In this document: positions 46,788-56,728 of the stretch, in pieces
Layout of the letters: every line of letters begins with the position of its first letter
Position numbering within the stretch: position 1 is the first letter of the stretch
Assembly (NCBI RefSeq): GCF_002920635.1
Contig: NZ_PQSR01000023.1
Coordinates: forward strand, 1 to 64,000
Origin: Streptomyces sp. Ru72
GTDB taxonomy: Bacteria; Actinomycetota; Actinomycetes; Streptomycetales; Streptomycetaceae
DNA: 64,000 bases
Direction of reading: 5' to 3'
Notes under the pieces: model-generated
Told to the model about the DNA's origin: nothing
What the model saw: the letters and a program-made list of their open reading frames with translations, nothing else
Databases searched by the model: none
Position numbers and translations under genes: made by a program

Positions 46788-47576
46788 TCAGCGGTGGAGC
46801 GCGGCGAGGTCCGTCTGCGGCAGGTGGATCCAGCCCTCCCGTGCCGCCGCGGCGCGCTCGTCCGCGGTACGCGGCCCCACGGTGTCCCCGACCAGGACGG
46901 CGCGGGCGACCAGGGCGCAGACCAGGGCGTCGAGGTGGTCGTGACTGTCGGCGCACCGCTTCCGGACGTCCCCGGGCAGGGGCGCCTCCAGCCCGGCCTC
47001 GAGCGAGCCGATGATGTGCTCGCGGACGGCCCGCGCCTCGGGCGCCGCTCTCTTGTAGCTGCCGGCGGGGCGGATCCCCCAGCGCCGCAGCGCGGCAGCC
47101 GGGTAGACCTCGGCGACCGGTCCGGAGCCGTCCCGGGGAACCTCCACCCCCGTCGCCGCGAGGGCGTCCAGCAGCCGCGCCGCCCGCAGCGCCACCACAC
47201 CCAGCAGATCGGTGGACACCGACAGCGGGGGCCGCATGGCGGTCGCCTTCCAGGTGATGTCGTCGGTCAGCCGGAACCGCAGCGGGTCGAGGCCCGGCCT
47301 TCCGTCCGCGTGTCTCCCGTACCCGGCGGGAGGCGGCAGCCGTTCACCCCGGTGATGCGCCCCGACCGTCGCCACGAAGCTCGACGGCCAGCCGAGAGGA
47401 CAGTCCAGACCGGCCTTGTCGGCCGACCGGATCACGGCCAGCAGGCCGTCGTCCCCCTCCCGCTGGAGGAACTCCACCGTCACGCCTGGCCCGCCGCCCC
47501 ACTTCATGCGGCACACAGCGGTGCGCCGGGCGCTCGCGGCGAGGTCGACGCCGACCGTCACCGTCTGTCGTCGCAT
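46788..47576 (-). CDS. DUF429 domain protein
   Basis: 262 residues from ATG 47576 (GTG 47579 is the codon before; no strong binding site for either). RNase-H-like start VTVGVDLAASARRTAVCRM, then LDCPLGWP with an acidic residue, LRFRLTDDITWK, VAEVYPAAALRRWG and DSHDHLDALVCALVAR. Together these give the acidic residues expected in DUF429, a probable nuclease or phosphotransferase-like fold. Biological role unknown. Converges with the collagenase. Confidence 0.85.
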   Translation of the reverse strand: MRRQTVTVGVDLAASARRTAVCRMKWGGGPGVTVEFLQREGDDGLLAVIRSADKAGLDCPLGWPSSFVATVGAHHRGERLPPPAGYGRHADGRPGLDPLRFRLTDDITWKATAMRPPLSVSTDLLGVVALRAARLLDALAATGVEVPRDGSGPVAEVYPAAALRRWGIRPAGSYKRAAPEARAVREHIIGSLEAGLEAPLPGDVRKRCADSHDHLDALVCALVARAVLVGDTVGPRTADERAAAAREGWIHLPQTDLAALHR

Positions 47577-47619
47577 CACGCCCGGAATGCTGCCGCAGCA
47601 CGCCGGCCGGTTCCACCCA

Positions 47620-47997
47620 CTACTCGTCCTCGGTCACGGTCAGTTCGACGCCACCCATGAGGCCGGCCGACATGTTGTAGACGAAGGCGCCCAGGGTCGC
47701 CAGTGCCGTGGTCAGCGCGACCTCGAGCACCGCGACGCCGGAGGTGAGGGCGAGCGCCCAGCCCAGCGACCGCCAGGCCACCGCTCCGATCACGGTCAGC
47801 AGCACCCACAGCAGAGCGACGGTCACGATCGAGCAGACCCCCAGGGTGAGGGATATCAGGAAGCTGGTCGTCATGACCGACCAGGGATCGGCCCCCGACA
47901 GCCGCAGTCGTGCGCGAGGTCTGCGGGCGGCGGGACGGCCTCCGTCCCGCCGCCCGCCGGAGCCTGTGCCGTCCGTAGCGTCCGGGGTCGCGCCCAT
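47620..47997 (-). CDS. DUF3566 family membrane protein
   Basis: 125 residues from ATG 47997, behind GAGGAGGACTCC. A hydrophilic N-terminus (about 40 residues) precedes DPWSVMTTSFLISLTLGVCSIVTVALLW and a second helix VAVLEVALTTALATLGAFVYNMSAGLMGGVELTVTED, the DUF3566 pattern. The better known member is encoded next to gyrA in actinobacteria and may act at the division site; this copy is elsewhere. Downstream of the next membrane-protein gene with 29 bases between, probably one transcript. Confidence 0.8.
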   Translation of the reverse strand: MGATPDATDGTGSGGRRDGGRPAARRPRARLRLSGADPWSVMTTSFLISLTLGVCSIVTVALLWVLLTVIGAVAWRSLGWALALTSGVAVLEVALTTALATLGAFVYNMSAGLMGGVELTVTEDE

Positions 47998-48026
47998 GGA
48001 GTCCTCCTCACGCCTCGGGAAGCCGC

Positions 48027-48569
48027 TCAGATGGCCGCCGACACGCCCCGCTCGGCCGTCGAGGCGATGCGGTGCCGCGTGATCCGGCCGACCTCGTGCC
48101 AGAAGGGTTTGGCGGTCAGGTAGGTGCCGAGCGCGGAAAGAAAGCCGATGGAGGCGTCGACGCTGATCCGGCCCTGCTTGGCCCAGTAGACGTCCTGCAG
48201 GTCCAGCAGCAGGGCGAACTCGTCGAGGATCAGTGCGGTCCCGCACCCGTAGGCGGCCGCGACGGCGGGGTGCCCGATGGCCCGCTCGTCACCGCGTACG
48301 GCGATCAGGCCCACGCCGGCGAGGGTGGCGATGCCGAAGTTGTAGTGGTGCAGGTGCTCGCCGCCCGCGGAGATGTTCCCCCAGGGCAGCCATCCGCCGC
48401 GAATGCCGTGCGTGATGATCCGCACCGTGCCGAAGGTCGCTCCGAAGGAGATCCACGTCACCAGCAACGACCGCTGGAGCGGCGTCAGATGCCGGTCCGC
48501 CGCCTGCCGCCAGCGCCGCACGAGCGGCGAGCCATGCCGACGGCCGTGCCGCTCGGTGACAGATCCCAT
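48027..48569 (-). CDS. Integral membrane protein of unknown function
   Basis: 180 residues from ATG 48569 (GGGAGGTCGG upstream). Four to five hydrophobic segments: SLLVTWISFGATFGTVRIITHGI, HHYNFGIATLAGVGLIAV, GCGTALILDEFALLLDL and SIGFLSALGTYL. The HLHHYNFG segment with three His, and LDEFALLLDLQDVYW with acidic residues, recall metal-binding membrane proteins, but no family is recognised. It precedes the DUF3566 gene in a likely two-gene operon. Confidence 0.7.
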   Translation of the reverse strand: MGSVTERHGRRHGSPLVRRWRQAADRHLTPLQRSLLVTWISFGATFGTVRIITHGIRGGWLPWGNISAGGEHLHHYNFGIATLAGVGLIAVRGDERAIGHPAVAAAYGCGTALILDEFALLLDLQDVYWAKQGRISVDASIGFLSALGTYLTAKPFWHEVGRITRHRIASTAERGVSAAI

Positions 48570-48851
48570 GACCGACCTCCCACACCGAACGGGCACCCGC
48601 TGTGCGATGCCGACGCTATGTGCGGGAATGCCCGCACGCATCCCGGACTGCCGCCGCGAGCAGTCCTTCCACGCCGTGGACAGCGCGGGAAGACCTTGCG
48701 AACAGGGCCGATACGGCGGGGCGGGGGCGGGCGGTACCAGGGAGGCTGTTCGGGTGACGGATCGGAAGCCGAACTCCGGGCCGTCCGGAGAGGGCCGCGC
48801 AGGACGACCACGGCTGCGGACAGCCCCAGCGGGCTCCTGAAGGGCGGGCTC

Positions 48852-49262
48852 TCAGCCGAGCTTGGCGAGGAGTTCGTTGCAGGCCTGCTCACAGCTTCGG
48901 CATGCCTCGGCGCAGATGCGGCAGTGTTCGTGCATGTCCGCGTGGCGGCCGCACTCCTCCGCGCAGGCCCTGCAGGCGGTGGCGCACGCCTGGAGTATCG
49001 CCCGGCTGATGTTCGCGTCGTAGCCGGTGTGTCGGGAGAGAACCGATGCCGTGGTGTTGCAGATGTCGGCGCAGTCCATGTTGGTGCGGATGCACTTGGT
49101 CAGCTCCTCGACCATGCCTTCGGACAGGCACGCGTCTGCGCACGCGGTACACGCCTGCGCGCACGCGATGCATTCCTGGATGCACTTCGCCATCGCCTCG
49201 CGGTCCACGCCGCCCAGATCAGCGGGGTAGGTGTCCAGCATTTCCTTGACGGACGTCGTCAT
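48852..49262 (-). CDS. Cys-rich four-helix bundle copper-binding protein (DUF326, Csp-like)
   Basis: 136 residues with 18 Cys, spaced as CxxxCxxC and CxxCxxxC along helices: CIQECIACAQACTACADAC, CIRTNMDCADIC, CATACRACAEEC, CRICAEACRSCEQAC. This is the pattern of the Csp copper-storage family, in which Cys line the inside of a four-helix bundle and hold many Cu(I) ions. No signal peptide, so a cytosolic Csp3-like protein. No copper regulator or exporter is adjacent. Confidence 0.9.
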   Translation of the reverse strand: MTTSVKEMLDTYPADLGGVDREAMAKCIQECIACAQACTACADACLSEGMVEELTKCIRTNMDCADICNTTASVLSRHTGYDANISRAILQACATACRACAEECGRHADMHEHCRICAEACRSCEQACNELLAKLG

Positions 49263-49679
49263 GGTTCATCGCCTCGCAATCAGTCTCTGTCGGCGCGGCG
49301 CCGCCCGCGCCGGCTGCAGGATTACGAGTTTCACCGCGGTCGGCCGTGAAACGGGACTTACCGCCCGCCAGCGAGCCGACCTGGACCGCGACGGCAGGGC
49401 CGCACCCGCCCCGGATTCGCCCCCAAGCTCCCCCTGGCTACGGACATGATCGCGCCCGGTCGCCACGAAGCGGTGGCAGGCCCCACACAGAACCGGCGCC
49501 CCTCGCCCCGTTCAAGCGCCGCAACCCGCAGACGCAGCCGCCGCATTCGGTGCCACTGCCTGCAACGACGCACCCCGAGCAGTAGACCGCCCGGGGCGCA
49601 CCCTTCCGGCAACTAAAGAAGCGGCGGCGTGGTACCGTAACAACGGTTACGCAACAGATGTTATGCAAAGAGGTGGGCG
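49263..49679. promoter_or_regulatory. Intergenic region with TetR-type operator at 49636-49651
   Basis: 417 bases between the divergent copper-protein gene and the tetR gene. Near its right end CGTAAC-AACG-GTTACG is a perfect 6-bp inverted repeat with a 4-base spacer, followed by a looser GCAACAGATGTTATGC. Placed 28 bases before the TetR start, it is the natural autoregulatory site. I see no gene in the rest. Confidence 0.6.
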
Positions 49680-50279
49680 ATGCCCCGGCAGGTGGACCAC
49701 GAAGAGCGGCGGGAGTCGATCTCGCAGGCGGTTTGGCAGGTCGTCGCGGACAGTGGCCTGGAGGGTCTGACGCTCCGCGCGGTCGCGACCGCTGCGGGCT
49801 GCACCACAGGAATGGTCACGCACTACTTCGCCGGCAAGAAGGAGTTGCTCGCCCACGCCCGCACCGAGATGCACCGTCGGATGGCGGCTCGTATCGACGC
49901 CATGCCCGCCGGCGAGAGTGCCCGCGACGTCCTCTACACCGTGGCCGAGCAGGCCCTGCCGCTGGACGACGAGCGGCACCTGGAAGCCGTCGTCTGGTCC
50001 CAGTTCCTCCTCAGCACCCGCAACGATCCCGCACTGCTCGCCGAGCACACCCGCAGTCACGCCTCCTGGATCGACCGCCTCACCGCCCTGGTGCGGGCCG
50101 CCTGCCCGGACCGTCCGGAACCCGCGGAGCTCGACATCCGGGTGCGCAGCCTCGTGGCGTGTCTCGACGGTCTCGCGCTGAACGCCGTGACCGATCCGGA
50201 CGCCTATCCCCCCGGCCTCCAGCGGCGCGTCCTGGAGACCCAGCTCGACCTGATCCTCGAAGGGAACCGCACCCTGTGA
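49680..50279 (+). CDS. TetR family transcriptional regulator
   Basis: 199 residues; AAAGAGGTGG before the ATG. HTH: RRESISQAVWQVVADSGLEGLTLRAVATAAGCTTGMVTHYFAGKKELL, with the usual HYFxxKxxLL turn. The C-terminal ligand domain (DERHLEAVVWSQFLLST; ELDIRVRSLVACLDGLALNAV) belongs to the BetI/AcrR-like TetR_C_6 type. It overlaps the downstream GNAT gene by 3 to 4 bases. It probably represses itself and that gene. Confidence 0.92.
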   Translation: MPRQVDHEERRESISQAVWQVVADSGLEGLTLRAVATAAGCTTGMVTHYFAGKKELLAHARTEMHRRMAARIDAMPAGESARDVLYTVAEQALPLDDERHLEAVVWSQFLLSTRNDPALLAEHTRSHASWIDRLTALVRAACPDRPEPAELDIRVRSLVACLDGLALNAVTDPDAYPPGLQRRVLETQLDLILEGNRTL

Positions 50280-51259
50280 ACTCCCACGACCCGATCATCA
50301 CCGCCGTCGCAGCCGACGACCCGAGGATCCTGCGCCTGGTGCGCGACCTCGACACCGACCTCGCGGCCCGTTACCCGGACGAACCGTGCACCGGCGGTGC
50401 CCACATACACCCCGGGATCCGCTTCCTGCTCGCCGAAGTCGAGGGTCGGCCGGTCGGCTGCTGTGCCGTACAGCCCTTCCCGTCCCCAGACACGGCCGCC
50501 GAACTGAAGCGCATGTACGTCGCGCCACAGGCTCGCGGCAGGGGCATCGCCGCTCGTCTCCTGGCCCGGGCGGAACACACTGCCACCGCCCTCGGCCACG
50601 GCGAGATGCGCCTGGAGACGGCCGTCCACCAGCCCGAAGCCATCGCGCTGTACACCCGCGCCGGCTACACGCCGATCCCCAACTACCCGCCCTACCAGCA
50701 CAAGACGCTGAGCCGTTGCTACGCCAAGCCCCTGCCGCTGCCCGAGGCGGGGCCCGAGGACAGGGAGGAGCTCACGGCCTTCCTCGCTGGCCAGGGGCTC
50801 TCGTCCCAGGACGTCCTCGCACCCGGCACCCGGTACTGGCTCACCAGGGATGCGGCCGGCCCGGCTGTGGCGGTGGGCCTGGAACGGCAGGGCCATTGCG
50901 TGCTGCTGCGCAGCGTCGCGGTCCGCCCCGATCTTCGGGGACGCGGAGCCGCCCGGCGGCTGGCCGAACACGTCCTCGAGGAAGCGGCCGCACAGGGCGC
51001 GCGTACGGCGTATCTGTTCTCCACTGGCGCCGGGCCCTGGTGGGAGAGACTCGGCTTCCGCTCCGTGCCGGTCACCGAAGCCGCCCAGGCCCTGTCCGAT
51101 GCGCCGCAGGTCCGCCGCTATCGGCAGGCCGGAGCGCTGGCCGAGGAAGCCGCATGGCGCCGGGACCTCATCGACATCGGGACAAGCAACCTCCCACCCA
51201 CGCGCGCGGACGGCTCCACGGCCGACGCCCTGCGCACAGCCTCGGCCAGCCGCAGATGA
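50276..51259 (+). CDS. Tandem GNAT acetyltransferase
   Basis: 327 residues from GTG 50276, which overlaps the TetR TGA (GTGA). First GNAT domain (1-160): ELKRMYVAPQARGRGIAARLLARAE with the acetyl-CoA loop RGRGIA, then ALYTRAGYTPIP. Second domain (about 165-290): LLRSVAVRPDLRGRGAARRLAEHVLEEA and YLFSTGAGPWWERLGF, similar to the ArsN2-type GNATs. The fusion of two full GNAT domains and tight coupling with a TetR gene suggest an inducible detoxifying acetyltransferase; the substrate is unknown. Confidence 0.85.
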   Translation: MNSHDPIITAVAADDPRILRLVRDLDTDLAARYPDEPCTGGAHIHPGIRFLLAEVEGRPVGCCAVQPFPSPDTAAELKRMYVAPQARGRGIAARLLARAEHTATALGHGEMRLETAVHQPEAIALYTRAGYTPIPNYPPYQHKTLSRCYAKPLPLPEAGPEDREELTAFLAGQGLSSQDVLAPGTRYWLTRDAAGPAVAVGLERQGHCVLLRSVAVRPDLRGRGAARRLAEHVLEEAAAQGARTAYLFSTGAGPWWERLGFRSVPVTEAAQALSDAPQVRRYRQAGALAEEAAWRRDLIDIGTSNLPPTRADGSTADALRTASASRR

Positions 51260-51428
51260 GACAGACCGTTTCCGGGCTGCCGCGGCCTGTCTGGTGGTTG
51301 TGGACGAGCAGTCTGACGTGGCCGCGCTGTTCGGAGCCGGCGGCGCGGTGGCCTCGCATGACCAGCGTTCAGGCCATGGATGTGCACCTGCCGCCTCCTG
51401 ACGGACCGGGACATGGCCCGGCCGGCGA

Positions 51429-51457
51429 GTCGGGCTGTACGCCGGGTACAGCCCGAC
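51429..51457. terminator. Hairpin terminator downstream of araD
   Basis: Perfect 12-bp stem GTCGGGCTGTAC/GTACAGCCCGAC with a 5-base loop, 25 bases beyond the araD stop on the minus strand. It may also stop transcripts from the GNAT gene. Confidence 0.8.
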
Positions 51458-51481
51458 CGCACCGCGGCGGACGTGCGCCGG

Positions 51482-52210
51482 TCATCCGGAGGTCGTTGTC
51501 ATGTCCGGATTGCCGTAGTACGCGTCGGGACCGTGCTTGCGGGTGTAGTGGCGAGCGAGCAGGTGGCTGGGCGGAGGGGCGGAGGGGGCGAGGCTGAGGG
51601 TGTGGAGGGCGATGTCGGCGACCGCCTCGCAGATGATCGCGTGTTCCAGGGACTTGCGGGCGGTGGCGCCCCAGGCGAAGGGACCGTGGTTGGCGACGAG
51701 GGCGGCGGGGACCTCCACGGCCTTCTGGTCGTCCTCCTCGAGCATGTCCACGACGACGCGGCCGGTGTTGTACTCGTAGTCCTTCGCGCATTCCTCCGGG
51801 GTGAGGTCGCGGGTGACGGGGATGGGGCCGTTGAACGTGTCGGCGTGCGTGGTGCCGAGGACGGGTATGTCGCGGCGGGCCTGGGCGAAGGCGACCGCGT
51901 GGGTGGAGTGGGTGTGGGTGACACCTCCGATGGAGGGGAACGCCAGGTACAGGCAGCGGTGGGTCTCGGTGTCGGTGGAGGGACGCAGATCGCCGTCGAC
52001 GACCGCGCCGTCGGACAGGCGTACCGTCACCAGGTGGTCGATGCCGAGGTCCTCGTAGGGGACTCCGGAGGGCTTGATGACGAACACGCCCGCCTCCCGG
52101 TCGACTCCGCTGACGTTGCCCCAGGTCAGGGTCGCCAGGCCGACCTGGGGGATGGCGAGGTTCGCCCGCAGGACCTCCTGCCGCAGGCCGTCGCGCACAG
52201 CTACGGTCAT
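51482..52210 (-). CDS. araD: L-ribulose-5-phosphate 4-epimerase
   Basis: 242 residues from ATG 52210 behind AAGGAG. Class II aldolase/epimerase fold: TLTWGNVSGVD, the segment VIKPSGVPYEDL, zinc-binding VTHTHSTHAVAFAQ (two His), and a later His in VANHGPFAWG. Length is slightly over the E. coli enzyme (231). It converts L-ribulose-5-P to D-xylulose-5-P for the pentose phosphate pathway. Last gene of the araB-araA-araD run, 28 bases from araA. Confidence 0.95.
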   Translation of the reverse strand: MTVAVRDGLRQEVLRANLAIPQVGLATLTWGNVSGVDREAGVFVIKPSGVPYEDLGIDHLVTVRLSDGAVVDGDLRPSTDTETHRCLYLAFPSIGGVTHTHSTHAVAFAQARRDIPVLGTTHADTFNGPIPVTRDLTPEECAKDYEYNTGRVVVDMLEEDDQKAVEVPAALVANHGPFAWGATARKSLEHAIICEAVADIALHTLSLAPSAPPPSHLLARHYTRKHGPDAYYGNPDMTTTSG

Positions 52211-52238
52211 CGCTCGTCTCCTTCGGTGCGGTCGTGGG

Positions 52239-53756
52239 TCACAGGGCCTGGGCGAGTCGGTGGTAGGCGGCGTTCCAGCGGATTTCCTTGGCGAGCTGCT
52301 CGACGGTGGTGTCCGCGCCGATGGTGAGCAGTTCGACACCGGTCATGGCGGCGAAGTCGGTCAGTGTCTCGGCGTCGACGGCGGAGCTGAGCACGGTGTG
52401 GTGCGGGGCGCCGGCGAGCAGCCAGCTCTCGGCGGACTCGGCCAGTGAGGGACGCGGCTTCCACACGGCCCGGGCCACCGGGAGGTGGGGCAGGGGCTCG
52501 CTGGGGCCGACGACGTCGACCTCGTTGGCGGTCAGCCGGAAGCGGTCACCCAGGTCCGCCAGGCCGACGACCAGAGCCGGGCCGGGGGCGGCGTCGAAAA
52601 CGAGGCGCACAGGGTCCTCACGGCCGCCGATGGACAGCGGATGGATCTCGCAGCGGGGGCGGTCGGCGGCCACCGACGGGCAGACCTCCAGCATGTGCGC
52701 ACCGAGGATGCGGGGCGTGCCGGGGCCGAGGTGGTAGGTGTAGTCCTCCATGAAGGTGGTGCCGCCGGGTTGCCCCTGTCCCATGACCTTCATCACGCGC
52801 AGCAGCGCGGAGGTCTTCCAGTCGCCCTCGCCGCCGAAGCCGAAGCCGTCCGCCATCAGGCGCTGGACGGCCAGGCCGGGGAGCTGGCGCAGCCCGCCCA
52901 GGTCCTCGAAGTTGGTGGTGAAGGCGGTGAATCCGCCCTCGGTGAGGAAGGTGCGCAGACCGAGTTCCTGCCGGGCGGCGTACAGCAGCGAGTCGTGGCG
53001 GATGCCGCCGGGGCGCAGGGCCGGGACCACGTTGTAGGACTCGACGTACTCCTCGGCGAGTTCGGCGGCCTTCTTGTCCTCGACGGCGTCGACGACGGCG
53101 ACGAGGTCGTTGACCGCGTAGGTGTTCACGGAGAACCCGAACCGCATCTGCGCCTCGACCTTGTCGCCCTCGGTCACGGCCACGTCCCGCATGTTGTCGC
53201 CGAAACGCGCCAGGCGCAGGGTGCGCGCCGCGTGGCGGCCGGCGGCGGCCCGCGCCCAGGCGGCGACCCGGTGGATCACGCGCGGGTCGGTGGCGTGTCC
53301 GGCGACGATCTTGCGTTCGATACCGAGCCGGGCTTCGATGTGGGCGAACTCCCGGTCGCCGTGGGCGGCCTGGTTGAGGTTCATGAAGTCCATGTCGATG
53401 CTCGACCAGGGCAGCGACAGGTTGTACTGGGTGTGCAGGTGCAGCACCGGCCGGTCCAGCGCGCTCAGTCCGGCGATCCACATCTTCGCCGGGGAGAAGG
53501 TGTGCATCCACACGATCACCCCCACGCAGTCGTCGGAGGTCGTTGCCTCCTGGCACAGCCGGCGGATCGCCTCCGCGTCGGTGAGGACGGGCTTCCACAC
53601 GATCCGCAGCGGGATCGGGTCGGCCGCGTCGAGTCTTTCGGCGATCATCCGGGACTGATAGGCGACCTGGAGCAGCACGTCCTCGCCGTACAGGCCCTGG
53701 CTACCGGTGAGAAACCAGATCTCCTGGCCGGCGGACGGCTTTTCGGGTGCGGTCAT
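52239..53756 (-). CDS. araA: L-arabinose isomerase
   Basis: 505 residues from ATG 53756 (AAAGGAATC upstream). [17 protein letters not shown] at the N-terminus is diagnostic. Active-site features: [17 protein letters not shown] (Glu), [17 protein letters not shown] (Glu), [12 protein letters not shown] (His) and [12 protein letters not shown] (His), the Mn-binding set. Converts L-arabinose to L-ribulose. Close to the E. coli length of 500. Intact. Confidence 0.97.
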   Translation of the reverse strand: MTAPEKPSAGQEIWFLTGSQGLYGEDVLLQVAYQSRMIAERLDAADPIPLRIVWKPVLTDAEAIRRLCQEATTSDDCVGVIVWMHTFSPAKMWIAGLSALDRPVLHLHTQYNLSLPWSSIDMDFMNLNQAAHGDREFAHIEARLGIERKIVAGHATDPRVIHRVAAWARAAAGRHAARTLRLARFGDNMRDVAVTEGDKVEAQMRFGFSVNTYAVNDLVAVVDAVEDKKAAELAEEYVESYNVVPALRPGGIRHDSLLYAARQELGLRTFLTEGGFTAFTTNFEDLGGLRQLPGLAVQRLMADGFGFGGEGDWKTSALLRVMKVMGQGQPGGTTFMEDYTYHLGPGTPRILGAHMLEVCPSVAADRPRCEIHPLSIGGREDPVRLVFDAAPGPALVVGLADLGDRFRLTANEVDVVGPSEPLPHLPVARAVWKPRPSLAESAESWLLAGAPHHTVLSSAVDAETLTDFAAMTGVELLTIGADTTVEQLAKEIRWNAAYHRLAQAL

Positions 53757-53811
53757 GACGGTGATTCCTTTCGGATGGAGCGCGACGTGCGGGCGGGGGT
53801 GGTGGGGCGGC

Positions 53812-55494
53812 TCAGGCGCATGCCTCCGCGCGGATGCGGCGCAGGCGGTGCATGACGTCGTTGGTGCCGCGGCCGAAGTAGTCGTGCAGCAGCCGGTACT
53901 CCTCGTACAAGCGGTCGTAGGCGGCGGCGCGGTCCGGGTCCGGCCGGTACACGCCCCGGTCGGCCTTGCCCATGGACCGGGCGGCGGCCTGGATGTCGGG
54001 ATAGGCCCCGGCCGCCACTGCCGCGTGCATCGCCGCACCGAGGGCGGGCCCCTGTGCGGAGCCGATGACGCCGAGGGGACGGCGGGTGACGTCCGCGTAG
54101 ATCTGCATCAGCAGCGCGTTCTTCGTCAGTCCGCCCGCGATGATCAGCTCGTCGACCGGCACCCCGGACGACTCGAAGGCCTCGATGATGGTCCGGGTGC
54201 CGAACGCGGTGGCCTCCAGCAGCGCCCGGTAGACGTCCTCCGGCCGGGTCGACAGTGTCAGCCCCACGACCACACCGCTCAGTTCGTGATCGACCAGCAC
54301 CGAGCGGTTGCCGCTGTGCCAGTCCAGCGCGATCAGACCGTGTTCACCCACCTGCTGTCCGGCCGCCAGCGCCGTCAGATGCTCGTGCGCGTCGCGGCCC
54401 AGCGCGGCGGCCTGTTCGACGTACTCGGCAGGCAGGCCGGTGCGCACGAACCAGCCGAAGATGTCGCCGACGCCGCTCTGCCCGGCCTCATAGCCCCACA
54501 GGCCGGGCAGGATGCCTCCGTCGACGACACCACACATGCCCGGCACCGTGCCGTGCTGGTCGGAGCTCATCACGTGGCAGGTGGACGTGCCCATGATGGC
54601 CACCATCTGGCCCGGCTCCACCGCGCCGGCGGCGGGCGCCGTCACATGGGCGTCGACGTTGCCCACGCACACCGCGATGCCCTCGGGCAGGCCCGTCCAC
54701 GACGCCGCCTCGGCCGTCAGGTGCCCCGCCTTCGCTCCCAACGCGCCGATCGGGTGCTCGAGTTTCTCCGTCACGAAGTCGGCGAAGCCGGGGTTCAGTG
54801 CTTCCAGATAGGCACGGGAGGGGTAGGCGCCGTCCTGGTACTGGCCCTTGTAACCGGCGGTGCAGGCGTTGCGGACGTACGTCCCGCACAGCTGCCAGAC
54901 GATCCAGTCCGCCGCCTCCAGCCACCGCTCGGTGCGGTGGTAGATCTCCGGGTCCTCCTCCAGCACCTGCAGTGCCTTGGCGAACTCCCACTCCGAAGAG
55001 ATCTTCCCGCCGTACCGCTCCAGCCACGGTTCCTTGCGCTCGGCGGCCAGCGCCGTGATCCGGTCGGCCTGGGCCTGGGCGGCGTGGTGCTTCCAGAGCT
55101 TGACGTAGGCGTGCGGACGGCCGGTGTACTCGCGCAGCTCGCACAGCGGTGTGCCGTCCGCGAGCACCGGCAGCACCGTGCACGCGGTGAAGTCCGTGCC
55201 GATGCCGATGACCTGCTCCGGCCGCACACCGGCGGCTGCGAGCGCCGCCGGCACCGCGTGGCGCAGCACGTCGACGTAGTCCGACGGCACCTGCAGGGCC
55301 CAGTCGGGAGGCAGCCGGGTACCGTCCGGCAGCTCCCGGTCAAGGACCGCGTGCCGGTACTCGTGCTCGGCCGTCCCCAACTCGGCGCCGTCGCACACCC
55401 GGACCACCACGGCCCGTCCGGACAGCGTTCCGAAGTCGACTCCCACGACGCAGGGTTCCGGGTTCCCCGCCGTCTCGTCTCCGGCGTTCGTCAT
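53812..55494 (-). CDS. araB: Ribulokinase
   Basis: 560 residues from ATG 55494 (GGGAGAGG upstream). FGGY kinase pattern: [16 protein letters not shown] at the start, [36 protein letters not shown] (phosphate binding) and [19 protein letters not shown] near the C-terminus (the FGGY-type signature). Phosphorylates L-ribulose. First of the three ara enzyme genes; a 214-base gap separates it from the permease gene upstream, so it may have its own promoter. Confidence 0.95.
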   Translation of the reverse strand: MTNAGDETAGNPEPCVVGVDFGTLSGRAVVVRVCDGAELGTAEHEYRHAVLDRELPDGTRLPPDWALQVPSDYVDVLRHAVPAALAAAGVRPEQVIGIGTDFTACTVLPVLADGTPLCELREYTGRPHAYVKLWKHHAAQAQADRITALAAERKEPWLERYGGKISSEWEFAKALQVLEEDPEIYHRTERWLEAADWIVWQLCGTYVRNACTAGYKGQYQDGAYPSRAYLEALNPGFADFVTEKLEHPIGALGAKAGHLTAEAASWTGLPEGIAVCVGNVDAHVTAPAAGAVEPGQMVAIMGTSTCHVMSSDQHGTVPGMCGVVDGGILPGLWGYEAGQSGVGDIFGWFVRTGLPAEYVEQAAALGRDAHEHLTALAAGQQVGEHGLIALDWHSGNRSVLVDHELSGVVVGLTLSTRPEDVYRALLEATAFGTRTIIEAFESSGVPVDELIIAGGLTKNALLMQIYADVTRRPLGVIGSAQGPALGAAMHAAVAAGAYPDIQAAARSMGKADRGVYRPDPDRAAAYDRLYEEYRLLHDYFGRGTNDVMHRLRRIRAEACA

Positions 55495-55708
55495 CAGCCT
55501 CTCCCACACACGAAGGTTTTCGATATACCGATCACTGTTCGATCTCCTGAAGACGCCGAGGGCACCTACGACCGGTCCGCGGCGTCGACCGACGTGCTGA
55601 GCGGGTCCGCCCGAGTCCGCGGCGGCACCAGCGACCGAGGGACGCGGGGAGCCGCGCGACCTGCCGGGGACGGCCCGCGGTTTTCGAACTGCGCTTCCGG
55701 CGGAGCGC

Positions 55709-56728
55709 TCAGCCCCGGCTCCTGCCGAAGTAGCGTGCGCGCACCCGGTCCAGCAGGATGGCGACGCCGAGGACCGCTCCCTGCACCACCTGCTGGTCGT
55801 ACGGGCTGACCTTGAGCGCGAGCAGGCCGTTGGTGATGAACTCCAGCAGGATCGCGCCGGCCGCGATACCGGCGATACGGCCCTCGCCACCGGAGAGCGA
55901 CATCCCGCCGACCACCGCGGCGGCGATCGCCGTCAGTTCCCACCCCGCGCCGACCGAGGGGTCGGCCACATTCATGCGTCCGATCACCAGGATGCCGACC
56001 ACACCGGCCAGCGCGGCGCTGGCGACGTAGGTGGACGTGATCCGGCGGGCGGTGGGGATGCCGGCCAGCCGGGCGGCTTCCTTGTTGCCGCCGACCGCGT
56101 AGATCTGCCGGCCCACGTAGGTGCGCTCCAGCACGAACCAGGCGATGACGGCCGCTCCCACGAAGAACAGCGCGGGGACCGGCACTCGACCGATGTAGTA
56201 CTGGCTCAGGTTGCTGAACAGCGGGTCGAGGTTGTTGATGGGCGAGCCGCTGGTGATGGCGAGCGCCAGGCCCTGCGCAACGGTGTAGGTGACCAGGGTG
56301 ATCACGAAGGGCGGCACGTTCAGGCGGGTGACCATGATGCCGTGCCAGAGACCGACCCCGGCGCTGATCACCAGCGTGAGCAGGATCGCGAGGGGGGCGG
56401 GCATGCCCTCGCTCACGTTCATCCAGGCGGCCAGGATGCCGGCCAGGCCGGCCAGCGCGCCCACCGACAGGTCGATGCCGCCGGTCAGGATGACCAGTGA
56501 CTCGCCGATCGCCAGGATGCCGACCTGCGCGAGGTCGCGGCCCATCACCTGGAGGTTGCCCACCGCGGTGTACGTCTCCGCGTTGGCCGCGATCCCGGCG
56601 AACACCAGCACGCAGGCGATGATGACACCGGCCTCCGGGGAGGCGGCGAGCTTGCGGGCGAGGCTCGATACGGCCGGGCGGGAACGCGGCGCGACCTCGT
56701 CGGGTGCGAGCGTGCTCTGCGCGCTCAT
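55709..56728 (-). CDS. ABC sugar importer permease (AraH/RbsC-like)
   Basis: 339 residues from ATG 56728, overlapping the ATPase stop (ATGA). Eight to ten hydrophobic segments, with the family blocks ILAIGESLVILTGGIDLSVG, NVPPFVITLVTYTVAQGLAL, YAVGGNKEAARLAGI (ATPase contact) and GMSLSGGEGRI. It forms the membrane channel as a homodimer with the ATPase and binding protein encoded just upstream. L-arabinose is the likely cargo because of araBAD next door. Confidence 0.92.
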   Translation of the reverse strand: MSAQSTLAPDEVAPRSRPAVSSLARKLAASPEAGVIIACVLVFAGIAANAETYTAVGNLQVMGRDLAQVGILAIGESLVILTGGIDLSVGALAGLAGILAAWMNVSEGMPAPLAILLTLVISAGVGLWHGIMVTRLNVPPFVITLVTYTVAQGLALAITSGSPINNLDPLFSNLSQYYIGRVPVPALFFVGAAVIAWFVLERTYVGRQIYAVGGNKEAARLAGIPTARRITSTYVASAALAGVVGILVIGRMNVADPSVGAGWELTAIAAAVVGGMSLSGGEGRIAGIAAGAILLEFITNGLLALKVSPYDQQVVQGAVLGVAILLDRVRARYFGRSRG

